Assembly (NCBI RefSeq): GCF_020782875.1
Contig: NZ_JAJGBN010000003.1
Coordinates: 413,716-477,715 of the forward strand
Source of the DNA: Allomuricauda sp. M10
GTDB lineage: Bacteria; Bacteroidota; Bacteroidia; Flavobacteriales; Flavobacteriaceae
Reading direction: 5' to 3'
Length of the DNA stretch: 64,000 nt
Below the pieces are notes generated by a model that saw nothing but the letters and a program-made list of their open reading frames with translations, ran no database searches and was not told the DNA's origin. Position 1 is the first letter of the stretch. Each line of letters begins with the position of its first letter. Positions 8,945-16,697 of the stretch are shown one piece after another. Both the position numbers and the translations under genes were made by a program.

Positions 8945-10069
8945 TTAAGAATCTAATTTCTTTTCGTTTTGAATGCCTCGGGAAGTCCTGCTCTTCAATT
9001 CTTTCCGTTTGGAAATATTTGCGGCTACCGCATGCACGGCCAAACCACCAGCAACCACGCCAGCGGCAACTTTACCGATGGTGTCGGCAGAACTTTCAAT
9101 GCCGAATCCGGCCAAACCGGTCAATCTTTCGTAGAAAGGGCCGTTGTCCCAAAAATTCTCTTCACTACAACCAATACATCCATGACCGGATTGAATAGGA
9201 TAGCTCACGCCATTGTTCCATTTAATGGTACCACAGGAGTTATAGGTCATCGGACCACGGCATCCTACCTTATACAAGCAGTAACCATCCTTGGCATTCT
9301 GGTCGTCAAAGGTTTCAGCAAAAAGACCAGCATCGTAATAAGGTCTTCTGTAGCAGGAGTCATGCACCCGCTTGGCATAAAATGCTTTTGGCCTGCCAAG
9401 TCCATCCAATTCTGGCAATCTGCCAAAAGTGATCATGTGAACGATGATACCCGCCATGACCTCGCCAATTGGGGGACAACCGGGAACCCTGATGATGGGT
9501 TTGTTCTTGATGATCTTGTGGATTGGGGTGGCTTGGGTAGGGTTGGGGTATGCTGCTTGCACACATCCGTTGGATGCGCAACTTCCCCAAGCAATAATGG
9601 CCTTGGCTCCTTCCGCAGCCTCGATCAAAAGATCTTTGGCAGATCGGCCGGCGATACAACAGTAATTGCCATCATCACCCAAGGGAACCGAACCTTCCAC
9701 ACATAGAATGTATTCCCCTTTGTATTTTTCCATGGTAGCCTGTTTGGCCGCTTCGGCCTGGTGCCCCGATGCAGCCATCAAGGTCAGGGTGTAGTCCAAG
9801 GAAATTTTATCCAAAATAATATCCGAAACAATCGGGTGATCGGATCGGATGAACGATTCACTGCAACAAGTGCATTCTTGGTAATGTTCCCAGATCACGG
9901 GGATACGGAACGTGTTTTCCAGGGATTTTGCCACTTGACCGATCATGGAAGTTTCCAGACCCATATATGCTGCGATATAGGTGGCGAACTTCATGAAATC
10001 ACGTCTGCTGTAACCCTGTTTGATGATGCTTTCGTAATAGGTTTCCTTTACTGATTTTTCTATTGCCAT
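8945..10069 (-). CDS. hyaA: [NiFe]-hydrogenase small subunit, oxygen-tolerant group 1d type
   Basis: A 374-residue iron-sulfur subunit. The start is placed at 10069 so that the twin-arginine motif SRRDFMK (Arg22-Arg23) lies near the N-terminus; the frame could extend to 10153. Proximal-cluster ligands are Cys66, Cys68, Cys69, Cys164, Cys169 and Cys198. Their spacing equals that of Cys17/19/20/115/120/149 of known oxygen-tolerant membrane-bound hydrogenases, implying a [4Fe-3S] cluster. Distal ligands are His236, Cys239, Cys264 and Cys270; medial ligands are Cys279, Cys298 and Cys301. A hydrophobic segment near residues 328-350 is the likely membrane anchor. It is the first gene of the leftward operon. 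Confidence 0.96.
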   Translation of the reverse strand: MAIEKSVKETYYESIIKQGYSRRDFMKFATYIAAYMGLETSMIGQVAKSLENTFRIPVIWEHYQECTCCSESFIRSDHPIVSDIILDKISLDYTLTLMAASGHQAEAAKQATMEKYKGEYILCVEGSVPLGDDGNYCCIAGRSAKDLLIEAAEGAKAIIAWGSCASNGCVQAAYPNPTQATPIHKIIKNKPIIRVPGCPPIGEVMAGIIVHMITFGRLPELDGLGRPKAFYAKRVHDSCYRRPYYDAGLFAETFDDQNAKDGYCLYKVGCRGPMTYNSCGTIKWNNGVSYPIQSGHGCIGCSEENFWDNGPFYERLTGLAGFGIESSADTIGKVAAGVVAGGLAVHAVAANISKRKELKSRTSRGIQNEKKLDS

Positions 10070-10118
10070 GACCCAAATTTTTAAATCTAAATATTGATTT
10101 TTCAGGGATTTAGCTTTA

Positions 10119-10135
10119 AATGTAGCCATTACATT
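10119..10135. promoter_or_regulatory. Inverted repeat in the hya/hyp divergent promoter region
   Basis: AATGTA and TACATT form perfect 6-bp arms around a 5-base spacer (GCCAT), 50-66 bases upstream of the chosen hyaA start. A second, weaker inverted repeat (TGACA / TGTCC, one mismatch) is at 10148-10164. Both lie in the 162-base region between the hydrogenase structural operon and hypABC, where the locus regulators should bind. No regulator gene was recognised nearby, so the operator role is only inferred. Confidence 0.3.
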
Positions 10136-10231
10136 CAGTGATTCATATGACAAAAATCATGTCCACGGAAAAAGGTTTTGAATAATATTGTGTCTTATGT
10201 TGCTCTTTATCAGCATTTAAAATTCAATATC

Positions 10232-10573
10232 ATGCATGAGCTTTCGGTGGCCATGGGCATTGTGAAGATTGCGGAAGACGAGACCAAAAAGGCCAACGCA
10301 AAAAAGGTCACTTTGATCGAACTGGAAATCGGCAAACTTGCCGGGGTCGAGTTTGAATCCCTTGATTTTGTATGGCCAGCTGCGGTAAAGAATACCGTGC
10401 TGGAAGATGCGGAAAGGAAGATTGATGTCAAGGAAGGATTGGGGCAATGTGGGGATTGTGATATGGTTTTTGAAATACAACATTTTTACGATTCCTGCCC
10501 CAAATGTGGTAGTAATCTCAAGGGTATAATTCAAGGAAAGGAACTTAGGGTGAAGGCCCTAGAGGTCATCTAA
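10232..10573 (+). CDS. hypA: Hydrogenase nickel insertion protein HypA
   Basis: A 113-residue protein. HypA binds nickel and, with HypB, inserts it into the large subunit. The start is set at 10232 because it gives the conserved MHELS N-terminus whose His2 ligates nickel; an upstream in-frame ATG at 10178 would bury it. A structural zinc site is made of CGDC and CPKC. It is the first gene of the rightward hypABC arm, divergent from hyaA, and is followed 16 bases later by hypB. Confidence 0.96.
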   Translation: MHELSVAMGIVKIAEDETKKANAKKVTLIELEIGKLAGVEFESLDFVWPAAVKNTVLEDAERKIDVKEGLGQCGDCDMVFEIQHFYDSCPKCGSNLKGIIQGKELRVKALEVI

Positions 10574-10589
10574 TTTAAAACTTAATACT

Positions 10590-11483
10590 ATGTGCGGTAC
10601 TTGCGGATGTGGAAGCGATGGGAATGGCGCTAAAATTTTATCCCCAAAAATGGGCAAAGAGGAACATGGGCATCGTCATGATCATGGACACGGTCATCAT
10701 CATGACCACGACCATGACCATCATCATGGGCACCACCATCACCATCATGAGCACGATCATGACCATCATCATGGACACCACCACCACGATCATGACCATG
10801 ATCATGACCACCATCATAAAACCGTATTGGATGTGGAACGTGATATCCTTCAACAAAATGAAATCATGGCAGCCAGAAATAGAGGTTACTTTGATGCAAA
10901 AGGCGTATTTGCCCTCAATTTGGTAAGCTCTCCCGGTTCCGGAAAAACATCACTTTTGGAACGTACGTTGAAAGATCTAAAAGGTAAAATTCCTTTTTAT
11001 GTAATCGAAGGCGATCAACAGACCCTGAACGATGCCAACCGCATCGCAGCCTTGGATGTTCCCGTTATACAGATCAACACAGGAAAAGGTTGTCATTTGG
11101 AAAGCGATATGATCCATGACGCGGTCAAAAAATTGAATATCGCCAATGATTCGGTTTTGATGATCGAAAATGTGGGAAATTTGGTTTGTCCTTCCATGTT
11201 CAATCTAGGGGAGCATAAAAGAGTGGTGATCGTGAGTACTACGGAAGGTGATGACAAACCCATAAAATATCCGGATATGTTCCATACCTCGGATATCTGC
11301 ATCATCAATAAAATTGACCTAGTTCCTTATTTGGACACGAATATTGAAGAGTTGAAGAAAAATGCTCTTCAGGTAAATCCTGAATTGGTCTTTTTTGAAG
11401 TATCAGCCACTAAAGGAACTGGAATGGAGCAATGGTGCGAATGGCTTGAAAGCCAAGCCAAGTTGGTGCCCGAAGAACATTAA
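10590..11483 (+). CDS. hypB: Hydrogenase nickel incorporation GTPase HypB
   Basis: A 297-residue GTPase that drives nickel delivery with HypA. The N-terminus MCGTCGCG is the high-affinity nickel motif. Residues 26-76 form a very histidine-rich region with 34 His in 51 residues, suited to nickel storage. The G1 motif is SSPGSGKTSLLERT, followed by a VIEGDQQT segment, the metal-binding GKGCHLE motif and NKIDLVPYL for guanine recognition. It lies between hypA and hypC with gaps of 16 and 11 bases. Confidence 0.97.
   Translation: MCGTCGCGSDGNGAKILSPKMGKEEHGHRHDHGHGHHHDHDHDHHHGHHHHHHEHDHDHHHGHHHHDHDHDHDHHHKTVLDVERDILQQNEIMAARNRGYFDAKGVFALNLVSSPGSGKTSLLERTLKDLKGKIPFYVIEGDQQTLNDANRIAALDVPVIQINTGKGCHLESDMIHDAVKKLNIANDSVLMIENVGNLVCPSMFNLGEHKRVVIVSTTEGDDKPIKYPDMFHTSDICIINKIDLVPYLDTNIEELKKNALQVNPELVFFEVSATKGTGMEQWCEWLESQAKLVPEEH
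10665..10818 (+). repeat. Low-complexity CAT/GAC/CAC triplet tract inside hypB
   Basis: About 150 bases built almost only of CAT, CAC, GAC, GAT and GGC/GGA codons, encoding the His/Asp/Gly region of HypB. Near-identical sub-blocks such as GACCATCATCATGG recur. Such a tract can change length in multiples of three by slippage without breaking the reading frame. Confidence 0.85.
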
Positions 11484-11494
11484 AACATTGAGAT

Positions 11495-11761
11495 ATGTGT
11501 TTGGCTATTCCTGGTAAATTATTGGAGATCACTTCAGAACTGGATGAAACCTTCCGCATGGGCAAAGTGTCTTTTGGAGGAGTAAAAAAGGAAGTGAGCC
11601 TGGCATTGGTACCTGAGGCCAAGGTAGATGATTATGTCATGGTGCATGTTGGTGCTGCCATCAGTGTTGTGGATGAGGAAGAGGCCAAAAAAACCTTTGA
11701 GGTTTTGTCCCAACTGGGCGAATTGCAAGATCTGAATCCTCCGCCTGAAAATAACCCATAA
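11495..11761 (+). CDS. hypC: Hydrogenase assembly chaperone HypC
   Basis: An 88-residue protein of the HypC/HupF family, which carries the Fe(CN)2CO group with HypD and then guides the large-subunit precursor. The N-terminus MCLAIPGKLLE contains the essential Cys2. The fold-typical GGVKKEVSL and DYVMVHVGAAISVVDEEEA segments follow. It starts 11 bases after hypB and ends 10 bases before aat, so hypABC and aat are likely one transcript. With this gene all six HypA-F proteins are present. Confidence 0.96.
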   Translation: MCLAIPGKLLEITSELDETFRMGKVSFGGVKKEVSLALVPEAKVDDYVMVHVGAAISVVDEEEAKKTFEVLSQLGELQDLNPPPENNP

Positions 11762-11771
11762 CCCTTTACAG

Positions 11772-12455
11772 ATGCCTTATTTTGAGCTTAAGAAAGATGA
11801 GGTTTCTTTTCCTCCCGCGTATTTTGCGGATATAGATGGTTTGTTGGCCGTTGGGGGCACCATGTCCGTGGAACGCTTGCTGTTGGCCTATAACAGCGGT
11901 ATCTATTATTGGCATTATCCCCTAAAACACATCAAATGGTGGTCACCTGACCCAAGGATTGTGTTAAAGCCGGATTCCTTTGTAAAATCCAATTCTCAGC
12001 AGGAAAGCTTATTTAAAGATTTTGATATACAGGTAGATGCGCATTTTGAAGAAGTCCTTCGGGGATGCCAAAGTGTGTTCAATATTCAAGATCGGATGGA
12101 CAATAATTGGTTATCCGAGCGGATGATCCGTTTGTTTATGGAATTGCACCAAAAAGGTTATGCTCACTCCATTGAAGTATGGCAAAATAATGACTTGGTA
12201 GGGGGATTGTTCGGTATAGCCATAGGAAAACTGTTTTTCGGGGAATACGTGTTCGCTAAAGTAGAACGTGCGGATGAAGCGGCCATGATTTATTTGATAG
12301 AAAAACTCAAAGACCAGAATTTTGATTTGATCGACATGCAAAAGGAATCCTTTTTGATTCCTGGTTTTGAATATGATGAAATGCCCAGATTGGAATATGT
12401 GGACCTGTGCAAAGAAAATGCCCGATTACATCCTGAAGATTGCCAAGATTTTTAA
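11772..12455 (+). CDS. aat: Leucyl/phenylalanyl-tRNA-protein transferase
   Basis: A 227-residue protein of the Aat family, which moves Leu or Phe from tRNA onto the N-terminus of proteins that start with Lys or Arg, marking them for ClpAPS degradation. Family features are the N-terminal FPPAYFADIDGLLAVGG region, the KWWSPDPR motif and the core GGLFGIAIGKLFFGEYVF segment. It is 10 bases after hypC, apparently in the hyp operon, though no hydrogenase role is known for Aat. This may be simple read-through or a conserved local order; the sequence alone does not tell. Confidence 0.94.
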   Translation: MPYFELKKDEVSFPPAYFADIDGLLAVGGTMSVERLLLAYNSGIYYWHYPLKHIKWWSPDPRIVLKPDSFVKSNSQQESLFKDFDIQVDAHFEEVLRGCQSVFNIQDRMDNNWLSERMIRLFMELHQKGYAHSIEVWQNNDLVGGLFGIAIGKLFFGEYVFAKVERADEAAMIYLIEKLKDQNFDLIDMQKESFLIPGFEYDEMPRLEYVDLCKENARLHPEDCQDF

Positions 12456-12472
12456 TTGTAAAAAGCAAAATA

Positions 12473-14209
12473 ATGAACCTATCCTTTGAAGAACAGTTAC
12501 AGCATGCCAATGTGCTTTTGCAGGAAAATGATCTGGAGAAGTCCATTGAAATTTATTTGGAAGCACTTCAGCTGGCCCGAAACGACCAGGAAAGACTCCA
12601 TTTATATAGTGTTTTGGGCAAATTGTACCAAAAAATGAAGAATCCCAAAGAAGCATTGACGGCTTTTGAAAAGGCCTTGTCATTTTGCAATGAGGAGATT
12701 TGTAATCTGGTGGAGAAAGCATTGTTGCTGAACAATTTGGCGGCCATTTATGTGGATTGGGACAGGGCAAAGGCCATCGAGAATTATAAAGCAGCATCTG
12801 AAATATTTTCATACCAAATGGAAGAGGGAAAAGTGGAGTTCATGCCACATTTTGCCAACACCCAATTGGCGCTTGCAGAGGTCTACAACAAAAAGAATGA
12901 TTATTATTTTGCCAAAAAGCATTACAAGGAAGCTATTAAATATTACGAACATTTGGCCGAAAGTACGTATCAAGGGTTACGTGCCAGTGCACATTATCAA
13001 CTGGGAAATATTTATACGGAGGAATTCTATGAGTTCGATGCCAAAATGCAATATCTGAAAGCCCTTTCCCTATATGAAGATTTGGTCAAAGGCGGTGAAA
13101 ATGCAGTTAGACCACATTTGGCTGCAGTGCTCAATAATTTAGGAGTTACGTTCAATGCGATGGGCGAACCGGAAAAGGCTTTGGAATATTATGACAAAGC
13201 TTTGGCGGAATATGAGATTTTAACGAAGGAGGCCTTTGACGTCTTTCAACCTTATGTGGCGGCCAGCTGTAACAGTATGGGTATCGTTCATTCCGAATTG
13301 AAGCAACTAGACGGGGCAATAAATTTTGTTTCAAAAGCGGTTGAAATATATAATGATTTAGCTGATAAACGTCCCCAAGAATTTACACATTACCTGGCCA
13401 CTGGACTGCATAACTTGGGATTGTTCCATTTTGAATTGAAACACAGGCACAAGGCAGCAGAGTATTTTCATCAAGCCTTGGAATTACGAAAAAGATTGGC
13501 TGCTGAACAACCAGAAAATTTTGATCCGGATTATTGTGCCACAGCTTTGAACCTTGTGGAACTGTACCAAGCCGAATTGGAGGAAAAGGTTGATTTTATT
13601 TATCGGGAAAAAGCCCTTTCCCTGCTTACTGATGTGGAAAAAAGGTTGAGCCAATATGAAGACCACAGACCGGTGATCAAAAACATGAAGGGTGATTGTA
13701 CATTTTATACAGCCTATTTCAATGCAGTGGACGAGGAACAGTTGGACTTGAATCTGGTTTATTCAATAATCAAAAGCCTAAACGAAGAAATTGATAGTAC
13801 CATAGATCCTATGGAGAAGTTGGTGTATCAAAAAGAAATTAAGTCGCTCCTCAACTCAAAATCAGAACAATACACACAAAATAGTAGATTACAAATGGAA
13901 CTGGCCATTGCCTGTTCCAATTTGGGATGGCTGTATTTGAGGACAAAGCAGTATGATCAATCTATGGAGGTTTTACAAGATGCTCCCCAACTTCCAAATC
14001 CGCTGTGGTCCTTAAAATGTAATCTGGCCCATACCTATCTTTTAAAAGATGAATGGGAAAAAGCGCAAACCCTTTATGCTGAATTAAGAAATCGGGTTAA
14101 TGGTGAGGGAAAATCTTTCCAGGAAATTATCTTGAACGACCTGAATGTTTTGGAAAGTGATGGTATTGATCACCCAAATTTTATTCAGATAAAATCCCTG
14201 TTCACCTAA
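12473..14209 (+). CDS. Tetratricopeptide-repeat protein, function unknown
   Basis: A 578-residue protein starting at MNLSFEEQ (12473); an upstream ATG at 12440 would overlap aat by 16 bases. At least seven TPR or TPR-like helical hairpins can be seen, for example KALEYYDKALAEYEILTK, AINFVSKAVEIYNDLADK and AAEYFHQALELRKRLA. There is no signal peptide or membrane segment, so it is probably a cytoplasmic interaction scaffold. It is 17 bases after aat and the last gene of the rightward arm. A hydrogenase-related role is possible but rests on position only. Confidence 0.85.
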   Translation: MNLSFEEQLQHANVLLQENDLEKSIEIYLEALQLARNDQERLHLYSVLGKLYQKMKNPKEALTAFEKALSFCNEEICNLVEKALLLNNLAAIYVDWDRAKAIENYKAASEIFSYQMEEGKVEFMPHFANTQLALAEVYNKKNDYYFAKKHYKEAIKYYEHLAESTYQGLRASAHYQLGNIYTEEFYEFDAKMQYLKALSLYEDLVKGGENAVRPHLAAVLNNLGVTFNAMGEPEKALEYYDKALAEYEILTKEAFDVFQPYVAASCNSMGIVHSELKQLDGAINFVSKAVEIYNDLADKRPQEFTHYLATGLHNLGLFHFELKHRHKAAEYFHQALELRKRLAAEQPENFDPDYCATALNLVELYQAELEEKVDFIYREKALSLLTDVEKRLSQYEDHRPVIKNMKGDCTFYTAYFNAVDEEQLDLNLVYSIIKSLNEEIDSTIDPMEKLVYQKEIKSLLNSKSEQYTQNSRLQMELAIACSNLGWLYLRTKQYDQSMEVLQDAPQLPNPLWSLKCNLAHTYLLKDEWEKAQTLYAELRNRVNGEGKSFQEIILNDLNVLESDGIDHPNFIQIKSLFT

Positions 14210-14228
14210 AAACAATTTATCAAAAAAA

Positions 14229-14283
14229 GGAACCGACCAAGAAGTGTTTTCCAATTCGGAAAGATCACTTTTTGACCGGTTCC
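14229..14283. terminator. Imperfect long hairpin between convergent genes
   Basis: GGAACCG at 14229-14235 pairs with CGGTTCC at 14277-14283. Pairing continues inward with a few mismatches for about 18 positions around a central loop. It fills the gap between the end of the TPR gene and the end of the DsrE-family gene and is flanked by an A-run on the left. A bidirectional terminator is the simplest reading. Confidence 0.6.
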
Positions 14284-14319
14284 CATTACATATGAAAAAG
14301 GTATCGTTTTCTCTATTGA

Positions 14320-14796
14320 TCAGATGAACAACAATTGTGTTCCCTCTTGATCGGCCCTACTGTAGAAATCGCCGATGGTAAGGATGCCATCCAGTTCATC
14401 AATGAGGTCTTCTTTTTCCAAGTGGAACATGTCCACTGCCAATTTACAGGCCCAAAGCTTGCATCCGGAATCGGAGAGGATTTCCAAGAACTCACCTACG
14501 GGGGGCATGTCCAATTTTTCCATTTCTTTCTTCATCATGTTGGATGCGAAAGCTTCTACTCCAGGTAATCCACCTAACATGGTGGGCATGTGCATGGCAG
14601 GGTTTCCTACCGTTGCCACGTGGAGGTGCTCCAATTTTTTCTTTTGAATGGCTTCCAATCCAAAGAAGGTGAAAAATATTTCTGATTCAATGCCTTCCAT
14701 TCTTGCTCCGTTGGCCATAACAAATGCCGCATAGACATTTTCCAAAGTAGCTTTGGAGAGGATAAAGAGCATTTTTTTGACTTTTGTTTGACTCAT
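14320..14796 (-). CDS. DsrE-family (DsrE2-like) sulfur-carrier protein
   Basis: A 158-residue protein starting at MSQTKVKKMLFILSK (14796); a longer frame to 14856 would overlap the upstream gene. The fold-typical pattern includes KATLENVYAAFVMANGA, a methionine-rich PAMHMPTMLGGLPG loop and the cysteine segment SDSGCKLWACKLAVDMF. Relatives (DsrE2, DsrE/TusD, peroxiredoxin-like) move sulfane sulfur between proteins. It is the last gene of the leftward sqr-tusE-like-dsrE unit, which supports a role in handling sulfur made from sulfide oxidation. The exact subfamily is inferred. Confidence 0.85.
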   Translation of the reverse strand: MSQTKVKKMLFILSKATLENVYAAFVMANGARMEGIESEIFFTFFGLEAIQKKKLEHLHVATVGNPAMHMPTMLGGLPGVEAFASNMMKKEMEKLDMPPVGEFLEILSDSGCKLWACKLAVDMFHLEKEDLIDELDGILTIGDFYSRADQEGTQLLFI

Positions 14797-14827
14797 GACC
14801 TTACATTTTAGGGTTCGTTCAACTTGG

Positions 14828-15136
14828 TTAAATACAGCTTTTTGGTTTTGGAACACCAGCGATCATAGTGGCTTTTTTCAATGGGCCGCCTGGGAACAGA
14901 TCGTAAAATGCCTTAATATCTATTACACCACTTTTTTTGATGCCCCTGATGGACAAAGGTTCTTCTTCTTTGAACTTTTGTTGGATGTAGTCTATGATGG
15001 CCCAGTGTTTATCGGTCATTTCAATGCCTTGTTCTTTGGCTATCTCTGTGCCAATTTCTTTGTTCCATTGGGAAAAATCGGTTAGATATCCTTCTGGGTC
15101 CACGGAAATTGTTGCATGTGCTAATGTCTTGTCCAT
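14828..15136 (-). CDS. TusE/DsrC/DsvC-family sulfur relay protein
   Basis: A 102-residue protein with the family hallmarks DPEGYL, DFSQWN, DKHWAIIDYIQ and a C-terminal FPGGP...PKP-x-C arm. The penultimate Cys101 (CysA) is present. The second arm cysteine of true DsrC, which lies about ten residues before it in the GPxKxAC segment, is replaced (GPLKKATMIAG). That pattern fits TusE or DsrC-like carriers rather than canonical DsrC. It lies 19 bases after the SQR-like gene and 31 bases before the DsrE gene, suggesting it accepts persulfide sulfur from these partners. Confidence 0.92.
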   Translation of the reverse strand: MDKTLAHATISVDPEGYLTDFSQWNKEIGTEIAKEQGIEMTDKHWAIIDYIQQKFKEEEPLSIRGIKKSGVIDIKAFYDLFPGGPLKKATMIAGVPKPKSCI

Positions 15137-15155
15137 TTTGATAGATTTTTATGGT

Positions 15156-16406
15156 TTATATGCTTTTTGATTCTTCAAATTTTTTGCCTTTTTCACTCAT
15201 GGTTGCCGATACGAAGGGGATATGGATTCCCTTGATCAGCATGTTCCAGTAGATCCACCTGAAGGCCAATTTGCCCATGTGGTTCATTCTACTTTCCTTA
15301 AGTAAGTTCAAAGGACCTACTCCGGGGAAGGGGAAGGTTCCTTCAACAGGTTCATGGGTGTAGTTGAAATCAATCAACAACGCTTTGCCATCACCAGTTT
15401 CAATAAAACAGTTGGCGTGACCATCGAACTCTTCTTTTAAAGGTTCCCCGTTGATGTACCTCATGATGTTCTCTGTCAAGATCTCTGCCTCAAAGTGGGC
15501 CACGGAACCCGCTTTGGATGCTGGTAGGTTGGTGGCATCGCCCAAGGCAAAAATGTTTTCATAATCCTCGGTCTGCAAGGTGGCCTTGTTGGTAGGTACA
15601 TAGTTAAGGTCGTCTCCCATACCGGAGCGTGCGATCAACGCATCCCCCATGTTGGTGGGAACAGTTACCAGAATGTCATAAGGAACTTCAGTATCAGCAT
15701 AGTCGATGATCTTGTTGTTCTCATAATCCACCCGTTCTATGTTAAAGTCGGTAACCTCAGTAATGTTCTTATCGGTCAACAAGTGGTGAAGGGCGGCAGT
15801 GGCTTTGGGCTTGGTAAAAGCACCTCCCAAAGGGGTCACAAAAGTGATGTCCACTTTGTCGCGCATGCCTTTGTTTTTGAAATAGGAATCGGCCAAGAAG
15901 GCAAATTCCAATGGGGCAACGGGACATTTGATTGGCATTTCGGTGATATGGACCACCAATTTTCCACCTTCCCACTCCCTGAATTTATCACGTAGGGCCT
16001 TTGCACCTTCATAGGTGTAGAAATCAAAGACGCTCTTGTGCCATTCGGGACCTTTCATGCCCTCGACTTCTTCGGGGGCAATTTTGGTACCGGTGGCAAT
16101 GATCAAAATATCATATGGGAGTTCATCGCCTTTTTCCAACAAGACTTTGTTTTCTTGGGGCTTGATCAATTCAATCTTCTCTTGAATATAATCAACACCT
16201 TTGGGAATAAACTTGGAACCTTTCTTTTTTACTTGGTCCGTAGTGTATATATCAAAGGGCAAAAACAAGAACCCTGGTTGATAGTAGTGAGTCTTGTACT
16301 GGTCTACAATTGTAATTTTCCATTCGTTATGGGGAAGCTTGTGTACCAGATGGTTTGCCATCATGGTTCCTGCTGTTCCCGCACCCAATATGACCAAATT
16401 TTTCAT
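15156..16406 (-). CDS. Sulfide:quinone oxidoreductase-like flavoprotein
   Basis: A 416-residue FAD protein. The start is at MKNLVILGAGTAGT (16406), which puts the GxGxxG FAD motif at the N-terminus. Other signs are the ATG motif (ILIIATGTKIAP), a second FAD contact (NIFALGDATNLPASKAG) and two candidate catalytic cysteines, Cys161 in KCPVAP and Cys333 in HANCFIE. Their placement is like the redox pair of SQR enzymes. SQR oxidises sulfide to polysulfide at the membrane and reduces quinone; the amphipathic C-terminus would bind the membrane. The SQR subtype cannot be fixed, and a related NDH-2-like enzyme is the main alternative. It is the first gene of the sulfur operon. Confidence 0.85.
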   Translation of the reverse strand: MKNLVILGAGTAGTMMANHLVHKLPHNEWKITIVDQYKTHYYQPGFLFLPFDIYTTDQVKKKGSKFIPKGVDYIQEKIELIKPQENKVLLEKGDELPYDILIIATGTKIAPEEVEGMKGPEWHKSVFDFYTYEGAKALRDKFREWEGGKLVVHITEMPIKCPVAPLEFAFLADSYFKNKGMRDKVDITFVTPLGGAFTKPKATAALHHLLTDKNITEVTDFNIERVDYENNKIIDYADTEVPYDILVTVPTNMGDALIARSGMGDDLNYVPTNKATLQTEDYENIFALGDATNLPASKAGSVAHFEAEILTENIMRYINGEPLKEEFDGHANCFIETGDGKALLIDFNYTHEPVEGTFPFPGVGPLNLLKESRMNHMGKLAFRWIYWNMLIKGIHIPFVSATMSEKGKKFEESKSI

Positions 16407-16434
16407 GATTTCTAGATTGTGTGATTTACTGATG

Positions 16435-16462
16435 TAAAAGTACTTAAAGCCCCTGCGAGCAA
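16435..16462 (-). promoter_or_regulatory. Predicted promoter of the sulfur operon
   Basis: On the reverse strand TTG (16460-16462) is followed, after 17 bases, by TACTTTTA (16435-16442). This is one mismatch from the Bacteroidota -7 consensus TAnnTTTG with the expected -33 TTG. The predicted start of transcription is near 16430, about 24 bases before the SQR start codon. Confidence 0.45.
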
Positions 16463-16495
16463 TTATGACAATTATCAGTTTTTGGCCTAAAGTTG

Positions 16496-16511
16496 TGTAA
16501 CTTAGGTTACA
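16496..16511. promoter_or_regulatory. CRP/FNR-type palindrome upstream of the sulfur operon
   Basis: The 16-base element TGTAAC-TTAG-GTTACA is a perfect inverted repeat with 6-base arms and a 4-base centre. Its centre is about 74 bases upstream of the predicted SQR transcription start, a usual place for an activator of the CRP/FNR superfamily. It lies in the 291-base divergent region between the SQR-like and YHS genes and could serve either side. The identity of the regulator is unknown. Confidence 0.45.
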
Positions 16512-16697
16512 TAAGACATTATTAATCAATAAGATATGATTTGGTTTTAAGCAATTTACAAGGAATTGGAGGTCCTCCGAAAGGATAATGCAAGTGGAAA
16601 GAATTTGTACCCTAAATAGTTTTTTTCAATAAAATTGAAAGGAAAGTATCTCTCCTAGGACTAAATTTTCCATATCACCTCATTTAATGTTGAAATA

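Noticed and set aside
10660..10820. Possible CRISPR-like or tandem repeat array
   Set aside because: The periodic tract is the His/Asp-coding region of hypB and has no spacers.
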